The notes below the pieces were generated by a model. It was given only the letters and a program-made list of their open reading frames with translations. It was not told the DNA's origin and searched no databases. The position numbers and the translations under genes were made by a program. Shown here one piece after another: positions 23,508 through 34,230 of a stretch of DNA of 64,000 nt. Each line of letters starts with the position of its first letter. Positions within the stretch are counted from its first letter, which is position 1. The stretch comes from Azorinus chamasolen (taxonomy: Eukaryota; Mollusca; Bivalvia; Cardiida; Solecurtidae). Where the stretch lies: positions 25,240,655 through 25,304,654 of the forward strand of contig OY755252.1 in assembly GCA_963576725.1 (NCBI GenBank). Direction: 5' to 3'.

Positions 23508-23721
23508 TTAACTCTTTGCACGCTAGTGGCGAAACTGTGATTACCAATGCAAACAGTTTGGATCCAGATGAGACACCGCATAATGCGGCGTCTCATCAGG
23601 ATCCAAACTGTTTGTCATCTTGATCATATTTTAGCAAAGAAATTAGAGTAAAGTTATTTTAAGAATTGAAGCAGACGACAATTGTTGCAGATGAAATATT
23701 ACTTAGCATGCAAAGAGTTAA
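23508..23721. mobile_element. TTAA-class MITE with GTTTGGATCC arms
   Basis: TTAACTCTTTGCACGC ... GCATGCAAAGAGTTAA, 214 bp. Hairpin CAAACAGTTTGGATCCAGAT / ATCAGGATCCAAACTGTTTG, with tip GCCGCATTATGCGGC-like (ACACCGCATAATGCGGCGTC). Its TTAA-C-CTTTGC ends tie it to the CCCTTCGCTTGC subfamily, but the tip lacks the CTCC..GGAG core. Confidence 0.85.
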
Positions 23722-23947
23722 GGAAATAAATGCCATGGCAAACAAACAGTAGAGAATCAGATTTGTAGGAAATAAGCCAACAGATCAGACCCTGAACAGA
23801 CACCTCCAACCGAAGCTGTCTGATCCAGGTCTATTAATTCTGTTTGAATATGCATAAAAAGGGAGGATAATCATTAAACAATTAAGTGTCAAGTTTATAT
23901 AATCTTTATCTGCCTATAGCCTATTGTACTTCAGAAAAAAAAATATA

Positions 23948-24057
23948 CAGTAAAACCCCTCTAGTCTGGGTATCGTTCACCCTGCATTTGGCTGTCAACT
24001 GTCTTACAGACCAGCATTTATACTGATTTGATAGCCTGTTTAGATGGGGTTTTACTG
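23948..24057. mobile_element. TA-class MITE with internal deletion
   Basis: CAGTAAAACCCCTCTAGTCT ... TTAGATGGGGTTTTACTG flanked by TA, only 110 bp. The hairpin and one arm are gone (TTGGCTGTCAACTGTCTTAC remains). Confidence 0.75.
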
Positions 24058-24103
24058 TATTCACGAGGATCATAATTATAATTATATGACACTACAAGTA
24101 AAC

Positions 24104-24709
24104 AAGAGGGCCATAAAGGCCCTGATATCGCTCACCAGACAATCAGGAGAAGATTTTCAAAGTTTTCACTGTATGTTTCTATAGAAAACCGGCCACCCAT
24201 GGGGTGGGCCAATTTTGACCCCAGGGGCATGATTTATATAACTTTTTAGAGGACCTGAACCTAATGCTATGTGTCAAATATGAAAGCTGATAACCTTCCA
24301 GTTTCAGAGGAGAAGATTTTCAAAGTTTTCACTACATGTATATGTTTTTGTTGAAAACTGGCCACCACTGGGGCAGGGACAATTTTGTCCCCAGGGGCAT
24401 AATTTATATAACTTTTGTAGAGGACCTAAACATGATGCTATGTACCAAATATGAAAGCTGAGAACATTTCAGTTTCAGAGAAGAATATTTTCAAAGTTTT
24501 CACTATATGTTTCTTTAGAAAACTGGTCACCCCTGGGATGGGGCCAATTTTGACCCCAGGGGCACAATTTATATAACTTTTGTAGAGAACCTGAACATGA
24601 TGCTTTGTGCCAAATACGAAAGATGAGTACCTTCCAGCTTCAGAGGAGAAGATTTTTAAAGTTTTCACTATACGTTTCTATTGAAAACTGGCCACCCCTG
24701 GGAAGGGAA

Positions 24710-24749
<40 letters not shown>

Positions 24750-24955
24750 AAGAGAAAGGGGAGGGTAATTTTGACCCTAGGGGCATAAAAATATCTAACT
24801 TTTGTAGAGGACATGGACATGATGCTAAAGATTGAAGCTGAGAATCCTATAGATTCAGAGGAGAAGATTTTTAAAGGTTCAAATTGTTGACGAAGACGGT
24901 CATCTGGCGATCACAAATGCTCACCCTAGCACTTTGTACTCCGATGAGCTAAAAA
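24104..24955. mobile_element. satellite-bodied element, GCTCACC family, copy 2
   Basis: Head ACAAGAGGGCCATAAAGGCC, CTGATATCGCTCACC. Four units of roughly 165 bp (GAGGAGAAGATTTTCAAAGT, TTGAAAACTGGCCACCCCTG, GGGGCCAATTTTGACCCCAG, TTGTAGAGGACCTGAACATG). Tail CCGATGAGCTAAAAA. The fourth unit is expanded by a poly-G run at 24711-24748. Confidence 0.75.
24711..24748. repeat. poly-G run
   Basis: About 38 consecutive G on the plus strand, inside a unit of the flanking satellite element whose normal sequence there is GGGGTGGGGCC. Length is unreliable in any assembly. Confidence 0.9.
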
Positions 24956-25301
24956 GATGAAAATGACTCACTGTCTGTTCTGTTTGTTTATGAGTTTCAG
25001 AACTAATTCTCTACTTTTTATCATGGCAATTTTTTTTCTTAATTTACATTTTTACTACAAGAATTACAATACACATATACATGTATATAATGAATATTCA
25101 GACTCTTGCATAAATAATCATTAAGCAAAGTGATAAAAATCAAGAATGTTGCAAAATTACCATCTTGAAAACAGTGAGATTAACATAGATGTACCCGAAA
25201 TGCCATACAGTGAGAGGCACATAGATGTACATAGATAAAACATCTTTTGAGCGGTCTGATTATCTAGCCTTGCTCCATATACCCAAATACCGAATACCAT
25301 C

Positions 25302-25795
25302 GCTCAAATAAGATTATCGTCACACAAACTTCTAATTGAAACAGGTAGACACAGGCATATAGAAAGAAACCAAAGAATATGCCCTTATTGCACATTAAAT
25401 GATATAGAAGATGAGTATCACTTCATATTAATTTGTCCGAAATATGGTAATTTTAGAAAACAGTATATTCAGAAATATTATTGGCAGCGACCAAGCATGT
25501 TTAAACTAATTGAGCAGTTAAGTAGTAATAAGACAACAATTCTCACTAGATTAGCAATATTTTGTTATAAGAGTTTTAAATACAGGGATACTTTAATGAA
25601 CTCTTTATAATCACAATTAAGTTATATATGTAACGTTAATGATTTACACTCTCACATCCATCATGTACTTTATGTTTATGTTTTTCTCGGGTTTTTTTGG
25701 TTTTTTTCGTTGCATGCTGAATACATGTATGTTTGTATGGTGATGAGCTGTTATGCTTAAACCGAAATAAACAATATGTTATGTTATGTTATGAT
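25302..25795 (+). pseudogene. 3' end of a non-LTR retrotransposon (LINE)
   Basis: A reading frame without an initial Met, 25302-25610, encodes 102 residues to a TAA: QIRLSSHKLLIETGRHRHIE, RNQRICPYCTLNDIEDEYHF, ILICPKYGNFRKQYIQKYYW, with KTTILTRLAIFCYKSFKYRD near the end. The RLSSHxLxIExGR, CPYC...IEDEYHF and CPKY spacing is typical of the C-terminal Cys/His knuckle tail after the reverse transcriptase of Jockey/CR1/L1-like LINEs. It is followed by about 180 bp of 3' UTR and a TATGT microsatellite tail at 25774-25793. Everything 5' of this is missing, as expected for truncated retroposition. Clade uncertain. Confidence 0.72.
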
Positions 25796-25956
25796 GTACT
25801 CAAAGTGCCATACCACTTTTTGCAAAAGGGGCCTAATAATTGGAAAACAGAACAAAACAAGGTAGATAAATATACTCTATATAACCTTAAGTACTTGGAC
25901 ATCCAATCACACCTCTCCACCAGTTTGCAAAGCTGAATAATTGATTTGGAAAAAGT

Positions 25957-26202
25957 TTAACCCTTTCCCTTGTTCTATGTTTATTCCAAAGTTCAGCACC
26001 TACTGAATATTCATGGACAAAATAGTTATAATGAATTATGAAAAGTGGAAAATTGTAGCCACTTTAAAAAGTAAAGAAACAGACATTTCAAATTCCAATA
26101 GAACCAGAGCAGACCCTGATCAGATGGCTCCTATAGGAGCTGTCTGATCTGGGTCTACTCTGCAAATGCGTGAAAAGGTGTTTATATGAGCGAAAGGTTT
26201 AA
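25957..26202 (-). mobile_element. family A MITE, reversed
   Basis: TTAACCCTTTCCCTTGTTCT ... TGAGCGAAAGGTTTAA, 246 bp. Arms AGCAGACCCTGATCAGATGG / GATCTGGGTCTACTCTG, tip GGCTCCTATAGGAGCT. Confidence 0.82.
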
Positions 26203-26394
26203 AGTTACCCTATCAGTTTGCAAAGCTGAATAATTGAATTTGACAACATTTTAATAACTTTTAATTAGACTGACAGAGTAGCAAATTGTGTAGATTCAGA
26301 TCCTTTTGGAGTCATTTGATCTGGGTCTGCACTATTTGCACAACTTTGTCTGTTTGAATACCTAGGATAATTAATGTAGCTATTAAAAAAGAAA

Positions 26395-26523
26395 AGAAAA
26401 GAAGATATGACTAACATAAGAATAGAAAACAAGATATGACTAACATAAGAATAGAAAACAAGATATGACTAACATAAGAATACAAACCAAGATATGACTA
26501 ACATAAGAATACAAAACAAGATA
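26395..26523. repeat. 29-bp tandem repeat
   Basis: Four to five copies of AAACAAGATATGACTAACAT plus AAGAATAGA, in intergenic sequence. Confidence 0.85.
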
Positions 26524-26789
26524 CATGTACCCATTGCTTATCAAATTATAATAGATCTGACTCTACGGTTTCTACCATAACCAAAACGTCGTGTGTACAT
26601 TATAAAAATCAAACTCACTACACTTACAAATTCCTTTCCTTTAGTAAATGCTCCTTTTCGGTAGATTTAGTCAAAGAGGTTGGGTCTAAAAATAGCCTAT
26701 GAGGGAATGGGTTAACTACGAGGTAATATGTCACAAAACTATGCAATACATAACTTGCATGAACCCTTATCCTGTCAAAAAAGACTTTG

Positions 26790-27110
26790 CAAACAGCTTG
26801 GGTCTGAGCAACTTGGTGTCTCATCAGGATCCAAGCTGTTTGTCATCAGACAAAATCACTTCCTAAATGCATTAATCCATTCCGACTTATAGACGTCTTT
26901 TGACAACTTTGCAAACAGAGTAGACCCAGATCAGATATCTCATATAGGAACTGTCTGATCAGGGTCTGTTCTGTTTGCTAATTGTATATGATGAATATGT
27001 TTCTACAGTACCTAGAACCACCTGTCGATGTTTCATTATAAATTTCTGTCAGTGATTATTAAATAAGGTCATGAAATCTTGAATAATATTCAACTGGGAA
27101 TCCGTTGATC
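26790..27110 (+). mobile_element. broken TTAA-class MITE copies
   Basis: A half copy with AAACAGCTTGGGTCTGAGCA / CATCAGGATCCAAGCTGTTT near 26795-26845, and a family A hairpin at about 26913-26979 (arms GCAAACAGAGTAGACCCAGA / GGGTCTGTTCTGTTTGC, tip eroded) with an eroded right half. Confidence 0.65.
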
Positions 27111-27111
27111 T

Positions 27112-27435
27112 TTTCCTTTATATTAACGCTTTTTCATGCGTTTGCAAACATAGTAGACCCAGATCAGACGGCTCCTATAGGAGCCGTCTGATCAGGGTCT
27201 GATCTGTTTGCTCTATAGGAGCCGTCTGATCAGGGTCTGATCTGTTTGCTCTATAGAAGCCGTCTGATCAGGGTCTGCTCTGTTTGCTTTTGACATGATA
27301 TAGATCTGATTCTACAGCTTTTGTCCCAGCAAAAAATTTCCTTGAAAAGTTTACATTATAAAAGTTCAGCTAATAAATATTCATGATGTAATTACATGTA
27401 TTTCTTGCATGAATATTGAACAGGTAAAGGGTTAA
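27112..27435 (+). mobile_element. family A MITE with triplicated hairpin arm
   Basis: Head TTTTCCTTTATATTAACGCT, left arm GCAAACATAGTAGACCCAGA, tip GGCTCCTATAGGAGCC. The right arm occurs three times in tandem at about 27174-27290 (unit TCTATAGGAGCCGTCTGATC, AGGGTCTGATCTGTTTGC, 38 bp). The right end CAGGTAAAGGGTTAA is shared with the next copy. Confidence 0.85.
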
Positions 27436-27680
27436 CCCTTTCCCTCATACAAACGTGTTTTCACGCATTTGCAAACAGAGAAGACCCAGATCAGACGGCT
27501 CCTAGAGGAGCCGTCTGATCAGGGTCTGCTCTGTTTGCTATCGGAATTTGATAGATCTGTTTCTTAACTTTCTAAAATTGCTACAATATTTCAACTTCCA
27601 TATTTCATTATAACTATTTTTCCATGAATATTCAGTAGTTATTGAAATTTATAATAAACATAGAACAGGTAAAGGGTTAA
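27432..27680 (+). mobile_element. family A foldback MITE, full length
   Basis: Good reference copy: TTAACCCTTTCCCTCATACA ... ACAGGTAAAGGGTTAA, 249 bp. Hairpin at about 27471-27540 with arms GCAAACAGAGAAGACCCAG and GGGTCTGCTCTGTTTGC, tip GGCTCCTAGAGGAGCC. No ORF. Confidence 0.88.
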
Positions 27681-28038
27681 GGAATGGGAGGTAAGTAAAA
27701 CACAGCATATCAGAGATTGAGTAGAAGTTTGTTTTGGCAGGATAACAGTTAACTGTACATTCATATTTCTTCCGAAGAGACTACATACCCCTACAACCTG
27801 AAATAGTCAAAATACATTACTGAGATTTGCCTGTCTACACATGGTACTATTTTACTTTCAGAATTTTTTTTTAAAAAAATGAGATACCCTGATGTCATTA
27901 GAGCTATGAGAACAGTGTAGATGCAAAAAAGCTGTGTCTCTAAAAGCTGTATCAGAGACACAGCACCTGAACACGGCCTTAAACTGATCATTATCTGGAA
28001 TATTTAATTATTTTACCATTTATTCCACAGATATGCCT

Positions 28039-28288
28039 TTAACCCTTTGCTTGCTAATCGCGTCAATATACCTACCTGTAAATAGTGAAGACCCAGATGA
28101 GACAGCTCCTGCAGGAGCTGTCTCATCAGGGTCTGCACTATTTACAAGTTGATTGTGCAACCAGTGCACTCCACAGCAGTGATTGCACAGCGATATACTT
28201 GTAGACAGTGAAGATATATGTAATTATACAACAGGACATGGGTAAAGAAGGAGAAATGTATTTTAAAATTCAGCAAGCGAAGGGTTAA
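28039..28288 (+). mobile_element. TTAA-class MITE, CCCTTTGCTTGC subfamily (E1)
   Basis: TTAACCCTTTGCTTGCTAAT ... CAGCAAGCGAAGGGTTAA, 250 bp. Hairpin GTAAATAGTGAAGACCCAGA / ATCAGGGTCTGCACTATTTAC with tip AGCTCCTGCAGGAGCT. Sister of 28901-29150, which is inverted. Confidence 0.87.
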
Positions 28289-28744
28289 ACCCCTTTCAAA
28301 ACAGAATAGACTCATATCAGATGGGTTCAGTAGAAGCCATCTGGGTGTGTTCTGTTTACTTGTTGAATAATACAGGTATTATTATCCAGTGTCTGTGAAA
28401 GCCTAAAATGTCTGTTTTCATATACCATTACAAAATTTCAGCTAATTAACACTCATGATGTCATTACTTTTTACATAAATATTTATAGAGTAATTTATCT
28501 AACTGACAAGTAAAGTACATCTCGGTCAGACATCGTGTCCCTAACATCTGATCTGGGTCTACATTGAATGCTACATCTGGTCTGGGTCTACACTGACTGC
28601 TAAGCTCTAGTAGGTATATTATGGTCACTCACATGAATTTAACCCTCTTCATGCTACATACATCATGATTGGCATTTGCAAATAGTTCAATTCGGTGTCT
28701 CATCACATGGCTAATAGTTTCTTTTAACCCTTTCCTTCATATAT

Positions 28745-29215
28745 ATATTTTTAACCCTTCCTTCATATAAACACATTTTCATGAGTAGACCCAGATCAGA
28801 TGGCTCCTGCAGGAGCCGTCTTATCAGGGTTTACTCTGTTTGCTTATAGAATTATATATATCTTATTCTACACTATCTGTCAAAGTCATAAAATCCTTCT
28901 TTAACCCTTCGCTTGCTGAATTTTAGAAGATAGTTCTCCTTCTTTACCCATGCCCTGTTGTATAATTACATATATCTTCACTGTGTACAAGTATTTCGCT
29001 GTGCAATCACTGCTGTGGAGTGCATTTGTTGCACAATCAACTTGTAAATAGTGCAGACCCTGATGAGACAGCTCCTGCAGGAGCTGTCTCATCTGGGTCT
29101 TCACTATTTACAGGTATGTATATTGACGTGAATAGCAAGCGAAGGGTTAATAATGCTCTATAATAGTTAGGCTCATTAATATTCATGACATCATTATTTC
29201 AGGGAAAAGGTTAAA
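28745..29215 (+). mobile_element. family A MITE carrying a nested E-subfamily MITE
   Basis: Outer element: TTAACCCTTCCTTCATATAA, hairpin at about 28785-28850 with tip GGCTCCTGCAGGAGCC, and a right end ATTCATGACATCATTATTTC, GGGAAAAGGTTAA. The E2 element is inserted in its right half. Confidence 0.8.
28901..29150 (-). mobile_element. E-subfamily MITE nested at a TTAA (E2)
   Basis: TTAACCCTTCGCTTGCTGAA ... AGCAAGCGAAGGGTTAA, 250 bp, the inverse of E1. Excision down to one TTAA restores the outer family A sequence (CCTTCTTTAATAATGCTC), so the target duplication is TTAA. Confidence 0.87.
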
Positions 29216-29501
29216 CAATTAAGTCAAATTAATACATTTTTAAAACTTATTGCAATGAAATTTTCAGCTGACATCATTCCTGATAGCATAAGAAGGGCTC
29301 ATACAGGAAGACTTTTTGTCACTATGTACATTGTATGTGTAATATACGATCATGACATGAACACATAAACAGACTTCCAGGCAAGACTTTATACATGCCC
29401 CCTTCAAAAGCAAGGGTATACAAAGTACATGTACTGTAAATGTCTTTAAAATTTAGCTGCAACTCTGAAACATTTTAAATCATAATCACTACCTTCACCA
29501 T

Positions 29502-29515
29502 CATCATCATCCATT

Positions 29516-29550
<35 letters not shown>

Positions 29551-29551
29551 T
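29502..29551. repeat. (ATC)n microsatellite
   Basis: About 15 ATC units with one imperfect ATCCATT start. Flanked by two diverged copies of an ATGACATTAACATATAAGAA / CTTCCAGGCAAGACTT segment at 29345-29395 and 29580-29620. Confidence 0.9.
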
Positions 29552-29714
29552 TGTCACTACATTGCATGATAAAATAAGACCATGACATTAACATATAAGA
29601 AAACTTCCAGGCAAGACTTCTCTGAGTCCCCTTTAAAAGAAAGGGTATTAAACAAGCACTCGAGCATCACTATCATCAACATCATTAACATAAATATCAA
29701 TTCATAAATATCCA

Positions 29715-29961
29715 TTAACCATTTCCCCCATACAAAATGCTTTTTTCACACCTTTGCAAACAGAGCAGATCCAGACCAGATGGCTCCTATAGGAGCCGTC
29801 TGATCAGGGTCTGCCATGTTTGCTTATAGTATAATAATTATAGATCAGTTTCTGCCTGACCCAAAATATCTTGTGTTCATAATGCCAATACAGAAATAAT
29901 GTAACTAATATTCATGATGTCATTATTTCATACAGGAATTTTTAACAGAGAAAAGGGTTAA
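29715..29961 (+). mobile_element. family A foldback MITE
   Basis: TTAACCATTTCCCCCATACA ... CAGAGAAAAGGGTTAA, 247 bp. Hairpin at about 29756-29823, tip GGCTCCTATAGGAGCC. Broken copies follow at 30035-30155 (reversed) and 30360-30560. Confidence 0.83.
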
Positions 29962-30634
29962 CTGGAAATTTGTAATGCCATACTAACAAGGGGATTTTTT
30001 GGCGATAACAGGAACTGAAGAATGAGTTCTGTAAAATTCAATATTCAAGCAAACTGAGCAGACTCTGACCAGATGGCTCCTACAGGAACAGTCTGATCTG
30101 GGTCTACTCTGTTTGCAAAGGCATTAAAACTTGTTTCTATGAGGAAAAAGGTTATCAATGTTATATGAACAACAAAGTTTACGTAGAAAACTACTATCTA
30201 CTGTTTACATCACATTAGAAATCTACAACCTTTGTTATAACATGATTTATCTACACTGTCTGTGTCTATAAGAAAAGGGTGATTCTACATGCTCATTTTC
30301 ATTACATCAAACACTCTCGATAACTCAATAAATGCGTTTAACTCCAAAATATTCCTTTCTACACTTTTGCAAACAGTAGACCTACATCAGATGGAGCAGG
30401 AGTCGTCTGATCAGGTCTGCTTGATTTGCTTATGGAATAATATAGATCCAATATTACAGTTTCCACTTTGCAAAAAATTTCATATGCCATTATAGAGAAA
30501 AAATCTGATAAATATTTATGATTTCATTACTTCTAACATGAATATTCATTGAGTAAAGTGAAACATTTGCCAGATGAAAAGTATCAGGCTTATTGATTGC
30601 GCTCCAACTCGTAATTTGTGCACATTAGTATACA

Positions 30635-30790
30635 AATGCTCTCACTTATGTGCTACTATGACCTATGACAAGGGCAATAACTCTCGTGTTACTAACTTAT
30701 GTGTGACCATGACCAGGGCAATAACTCATGTTACTCACTTATGTGCGACTATGACCTATGACAAGGGCAATAACTCTCGTGTTACTGAGT
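30635..30790. repeat. CTTATGTGCTACTATGACC tandem repeat
   Basis: Three imperfect units of 50-70 bp (CTATGACAAGGGCAATAACT, CTCGTGTTACT). A 77-codon plus-strand ORF with repeats of LCATMTYDKGNNSRVT follows from the repetition; not believed to be a gene. Confidence 0.75.
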
Positions 30791-31065
30791 CAATAATCAT
30801 ACCCTAGGTGTACACATGACTCTATGTCAAATACATTTAGAGACATGCATACTACAAAAATGAGTAACAGACAGATGGATATACAGGTCAAGGCATTCAT
30901 CCACATACAAGTGGGTAAATAATAAAACTAAATATACATATTTACCATAATCAAGTGATGAAAAAGTTATATATGATTTATTATCCTGATTCACAATATC
31001 ATGGGTATGTAAGAGAGACATGCAATATGAGCTGTGTACAGTATCATAGCTGTGCACATGTAAAC

Positions 31066-31714
31066 AAGAGGGCCATGATGGCCCTGATATCGCTCACCAG
31101 ACAATCAGAGCAGAAGATTTTCAAAGTTTTCACTATACATGTATATGTTTCTACTGAAAACTGTCCACCCCTGGCCAATTTTGACCCCAGGGCCATAATT
31201 TATATATTTTTGTAGAGGATCTGAACATGATGTTATGTGCCAATATGAAAGCTGAGAACCTGCCAGTTTCAGGAGAAGATTTTCAAAGTGTTCACTATAT
31301 GTTTCTATTGAAAACTGCCCATCTCTGGGGTGGGGCCAGTTTTGACCCCAGGGCCATCATTTATATAACTTTTGTAGAGGACCTGAACATGATGCTATGT
31401 GCCAAATATGAAACATGAGAACCTACTGGTTTCAGAGGAGAGGATTTTCAAAGTTTTATGATATGTTTCTATTGAAAACAAGGCACCCCTGGGGCAGGGC
31501 CAATTTTGACCCCAGGGGCATAATTTATATAATTTTGTAGAGGACCTAAAGATGATGCTATGTGCCAAAATGAAAGCTGAGAACCCTGTAGATTCAGAGA
31601 AGATTTTAAAAGGTTCAAATTGTGGATGAGTGACGACGGACGACACATGCCGACAACCATCAGACGATCACAAAAGCTCACCATGAGCACATTGTGCTCT
31701 GGTGAGCTAAAAAA
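31066..31714. mobile_element. satellite-bodied element, GCTCACC family, copy 3
   Basis: Head ACAAGAGGGCCATGATGGCC, CTGATATCGCTCACC. Three units like those at 24104. Tail GCTCACCATGAGCACATTGT, GCTCTGGTGAGCTAAAAA. Head hairpin GGGCCATGATGGCCC is intact. Confidence 0.78.
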
Positions 31715-31898
31715 AACCAACATGTAATATGAGTTGTGTGCATTACATGTATTAATTATGACTGTGCACATGTAATAAAGACATGTAATATGATTTGTGT
31801 AAAGCATTATGACAATGTACATGTAATAAAGATGTAGTATAAATAGGTATACTAGTTTCATAATAAAGAAATGCAAGTAACTGGGTTACAGAATAAAT

Positions 31899-32354
31899 AT
31901 AACCCTTTACTCCATAAATGTGCCTTTTTACGCCTTTTGGGAACAGAAAAGACCAAGTTCAGACAGCTCCAATAGGAGACATCAGTTCAGGGTTTGCTCT
32001 GTTTGCTTATAACATACTAGTGATATGATTCTACAGTTTCTGCCATAGACAAAAATTCCTGCGTCCATGTGCTATCATAACAATTTATCTAATTACAGTG
32101 AAACCTCTCTATAACGACCACTAAATTACATCAAGTATTTCGTGTTTAAAGCAGGTGGATGCTTAAAGCAAGGCAAAAGTAAAACAGAACGCTCCCATAG
32201 GAGCGTTCTGTTTTACTTTTACCTTGCTTTAAGCAACCACCTGCCCAAAATACCATTTAATCAGCACAATTTAGTGGTCGTTATAGAGAGGTTTTACTGT
32301 AACATTCTTGATGTTATTATATCTTATATGAATATTCATGGAGTAAAGGGATAA
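31899..32354 (+). mobile_element. family A MITE with nested TA-class MITE B3
   Basis: ATAACCCTTTACTCCATAAA ... GGAGTAAAGGGATAA with an eroded hairpin at about 31940-32005. B3 at 32096-32299 (204 bp) has CAGTGAAACCTCTCTATAAC ends and tip CGCTCCCATAGGAGCG. Removing B3 and one TA gives CTAATTAACATTCTTGATG, the family A consensus, so the TA duplication is certain. Confidence 0.85.
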
Positions 32355-32439
32355 ACTGATATCATATCAGGCATCACATTAGTTGATACGTTCTGACTAG
32401 AATTGGGTATCATTCCCAGTTTTGACATTGAGATTTCAT

Positions 32440-32905
32440 CTTTAACACTTTCCCTGATAGAGATTAGAAGCCTTTTGATGCCATTGCAAACAAGATGTGT
32501 TTGTGAAACACTATGCCCCCGATTATCGCCAATATAAATTTGACCCGTAATTTGACCTTGATATTTGACCTTGACCTTAATAAGTCACCCCTAAAAATGT
32601 TCACCTCCATAAGTTGCACATGCATGCCAAGTTTGAAGTATGTATGTGCAATGGCTAAAAATTATCGCCAACATTAAAGTTGGGGACAAACCAACAGACA
32701 GACTGATTGACAGACAGACAGAGCAATCCGAGGGGGCATAAAAAAACAGGATAGCCAAAGATCTGACAGTTCCTGTAGATCCTGGATCTATCTGAGCTGG
32801 GTCTACTCTGTTTGTTTATGTCTGATTCCACCAGTTTCTACCATGGCCAAACCATCCTCTATACTCGTGACATCATTTATTTTTAAATATTCATTAGGTA
32901 AAAGT
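32440..32905 (+). mobile_element. family A MITE with nested ATGCCCCC-type element
   Basis: Outer copy TTAACACTTTCCCTGATAGA ... ATTCATTAGGTAAAAGTTAA. Inside its left hairpin arm (GCAAAC|AGAG) sits 32492-32743: AAGATGTGTTTGTGAAACAC, TATGCCCCC ... GGGGGCATAAAAA, with a single body unit. This fixes the ends of that element family; the duplication is AAC or shorter and cannot be separated from the A-rich tail. Confidence 0.8.
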
Positions 32906-33124
32906 TAACCACAATTATTATGATTCACCGGGAACAAAATATCAGACAAAGCTTGCTGAATCCTTTTAAGCTGCCTCAGACTAGGCTGTTTAACCCTTTA
33001 ACAGCTGCCTTGATCACAAAAACAAGATTTGTGCCAGGTTGTGCCATGGACAGACAGACATACCGACCAACACATTGACTCCTATATATCCCCTCACAAA
33101 CTTACTTTCCGGGGGTATAATAAT

Positions 33125-33345
33125 TAAGAAATGTGTAGTTTGAAACAATTTTGATAAATAGAGCACTTGCTCCATAGCATTTGCTCCATAGGAGCAAATT
33201 CTCAGTTTTTCACAATGGTTCCAAAAAGTGACTTTACAGTGGCATCAAAGGAGCCAATATTAGGGAATGTATTAATGCAAGATAAGTGAAATGCACAAGG
33301 ATCCCTCTGGACATTCAGGCTTTACTTTCACCTTGCATTAACCCT
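33125..33345. mobile_element. degraded family C element
   Basis: Hairpin TTTGAAACAATTTTGATAAATA ... TCACAATGGTTCCAAAA with a partly duplicated tip (TTGCTCCATAGCATTTGCTC). Right end GGGAATGTATTAA. Followed by a TA-class hairpin remnant at 33277-33340. Confidence 0.6.
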
Positions 33346-33800
33346 TCCCTTCATATAAACACCATTCCACCCTTTTGCGAACAGAGTAGACCCAGATCAA
33401 ACAGCTTCTGTAGGAGTTGTCTGATCAAGGTCTGCTCTGTTTGAATATGCAATTATAATACATCCAATTCTACAGTATCTACCAGTACCAAAAACTCCTG
33501 TATACGGTATATATACAGTAAAACCTCTCTTTAACAGCCACTAAATTATGTTAATTAATTGGTGTTTAGGGCAGGTGGCTGCTTAAAGCAAGGTGAAAGT
33601 GAAACAGAACGCTCATATAGGAGCGTTCTGTTTTACTTTCACCTTGCTTTAAGCAGCCACCTGCCTTTTACACAAAATAATTGATGTAATTTAGTGGTCG
33701 TTATAGAGAGGTTTTACTGTACATTATTATACAAATTCAGCTATTAATAAATATTCTTGATGTCATTTTTTCTACATGAATAATCAACAGGTTTTAAAAA
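33338..33800 (+). mobile_element. family A MITE with nested TA-class MITE B4
   Basis: TTAACCCTTCCCTTCATATA head, eroded hairpin (tip GCTTCTGTAGGAGTT). B4 at 33516-33719 is 204 bp with CAGTAAAACCTCTCTTTAAC ends, TA on both sides, and a long hairpin with tip CGCTCATATAGGAGCG. Right end lies just beyond the glutaminase stop codon, so it is likely transcribed as 3' UTR. Confidence 0.82.
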
Positions 33801-33874
33801 TCCATCTGCTTTTTAAGACCTCATGATTAAGAACTTAAAGATTGCTGCAAAAAAGGTATGGTATAAACCTGGTT

Positions 33875-34190
33875 TCATTTAGTTCCATTATTTCTGTCAG
33901 GTGGTGCCTGATCACTTTCTGACTTATCTATATAATCATCTGTTCTTTGACAAACGACACTTTTCTCCTCATCTTCAATAGTCATGACCTTTGCATTGCC
34001 AGCGTTGTCAGTTTCTGTATAGAGGGTATCACCTCCAAATGTCACTTCGCCATATTTAGTGCTGTCAATGGCTTCGAAACGTCTGTCAATTTTGACATCT
34101 GCATCAAATTGCGCCATGGCTAACTCTAATATTTTGGCCACCTTTGTGTGTTTGAACCGTTTTGCATCATCTACTGGTCGGAATCCCCAT
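33875..34190 (-). CDS. GLS: glutaminase exon w12 (last ankyrin repeat and C-terminal tail)
   Basis: Acceptor ttgcag, then WGFRPVDDAKRFKHTKVAKI, the last ankyrin repeat (human RWNNTPMDEALHFGHHDVFKI). A hydrophilic tail of about 80 residues follows and ends at a TGA at 33875-33877. The tail is acidic in its second half (MTIEDEEKSVVC, DDYIDKSESDQAPPDRN) and does not resemble either human C-terminus that I can recall; it looks lineage-specific and disordered. No clear AATAAA was found close downstream on this strand. The 3' UTR probably runs into MITE sequence. Confidence 0.93.
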
Positions 34191-34230
34191 CTGCAAACAA
34201 GTAAAAATATAATTCTACAACATAAACATG

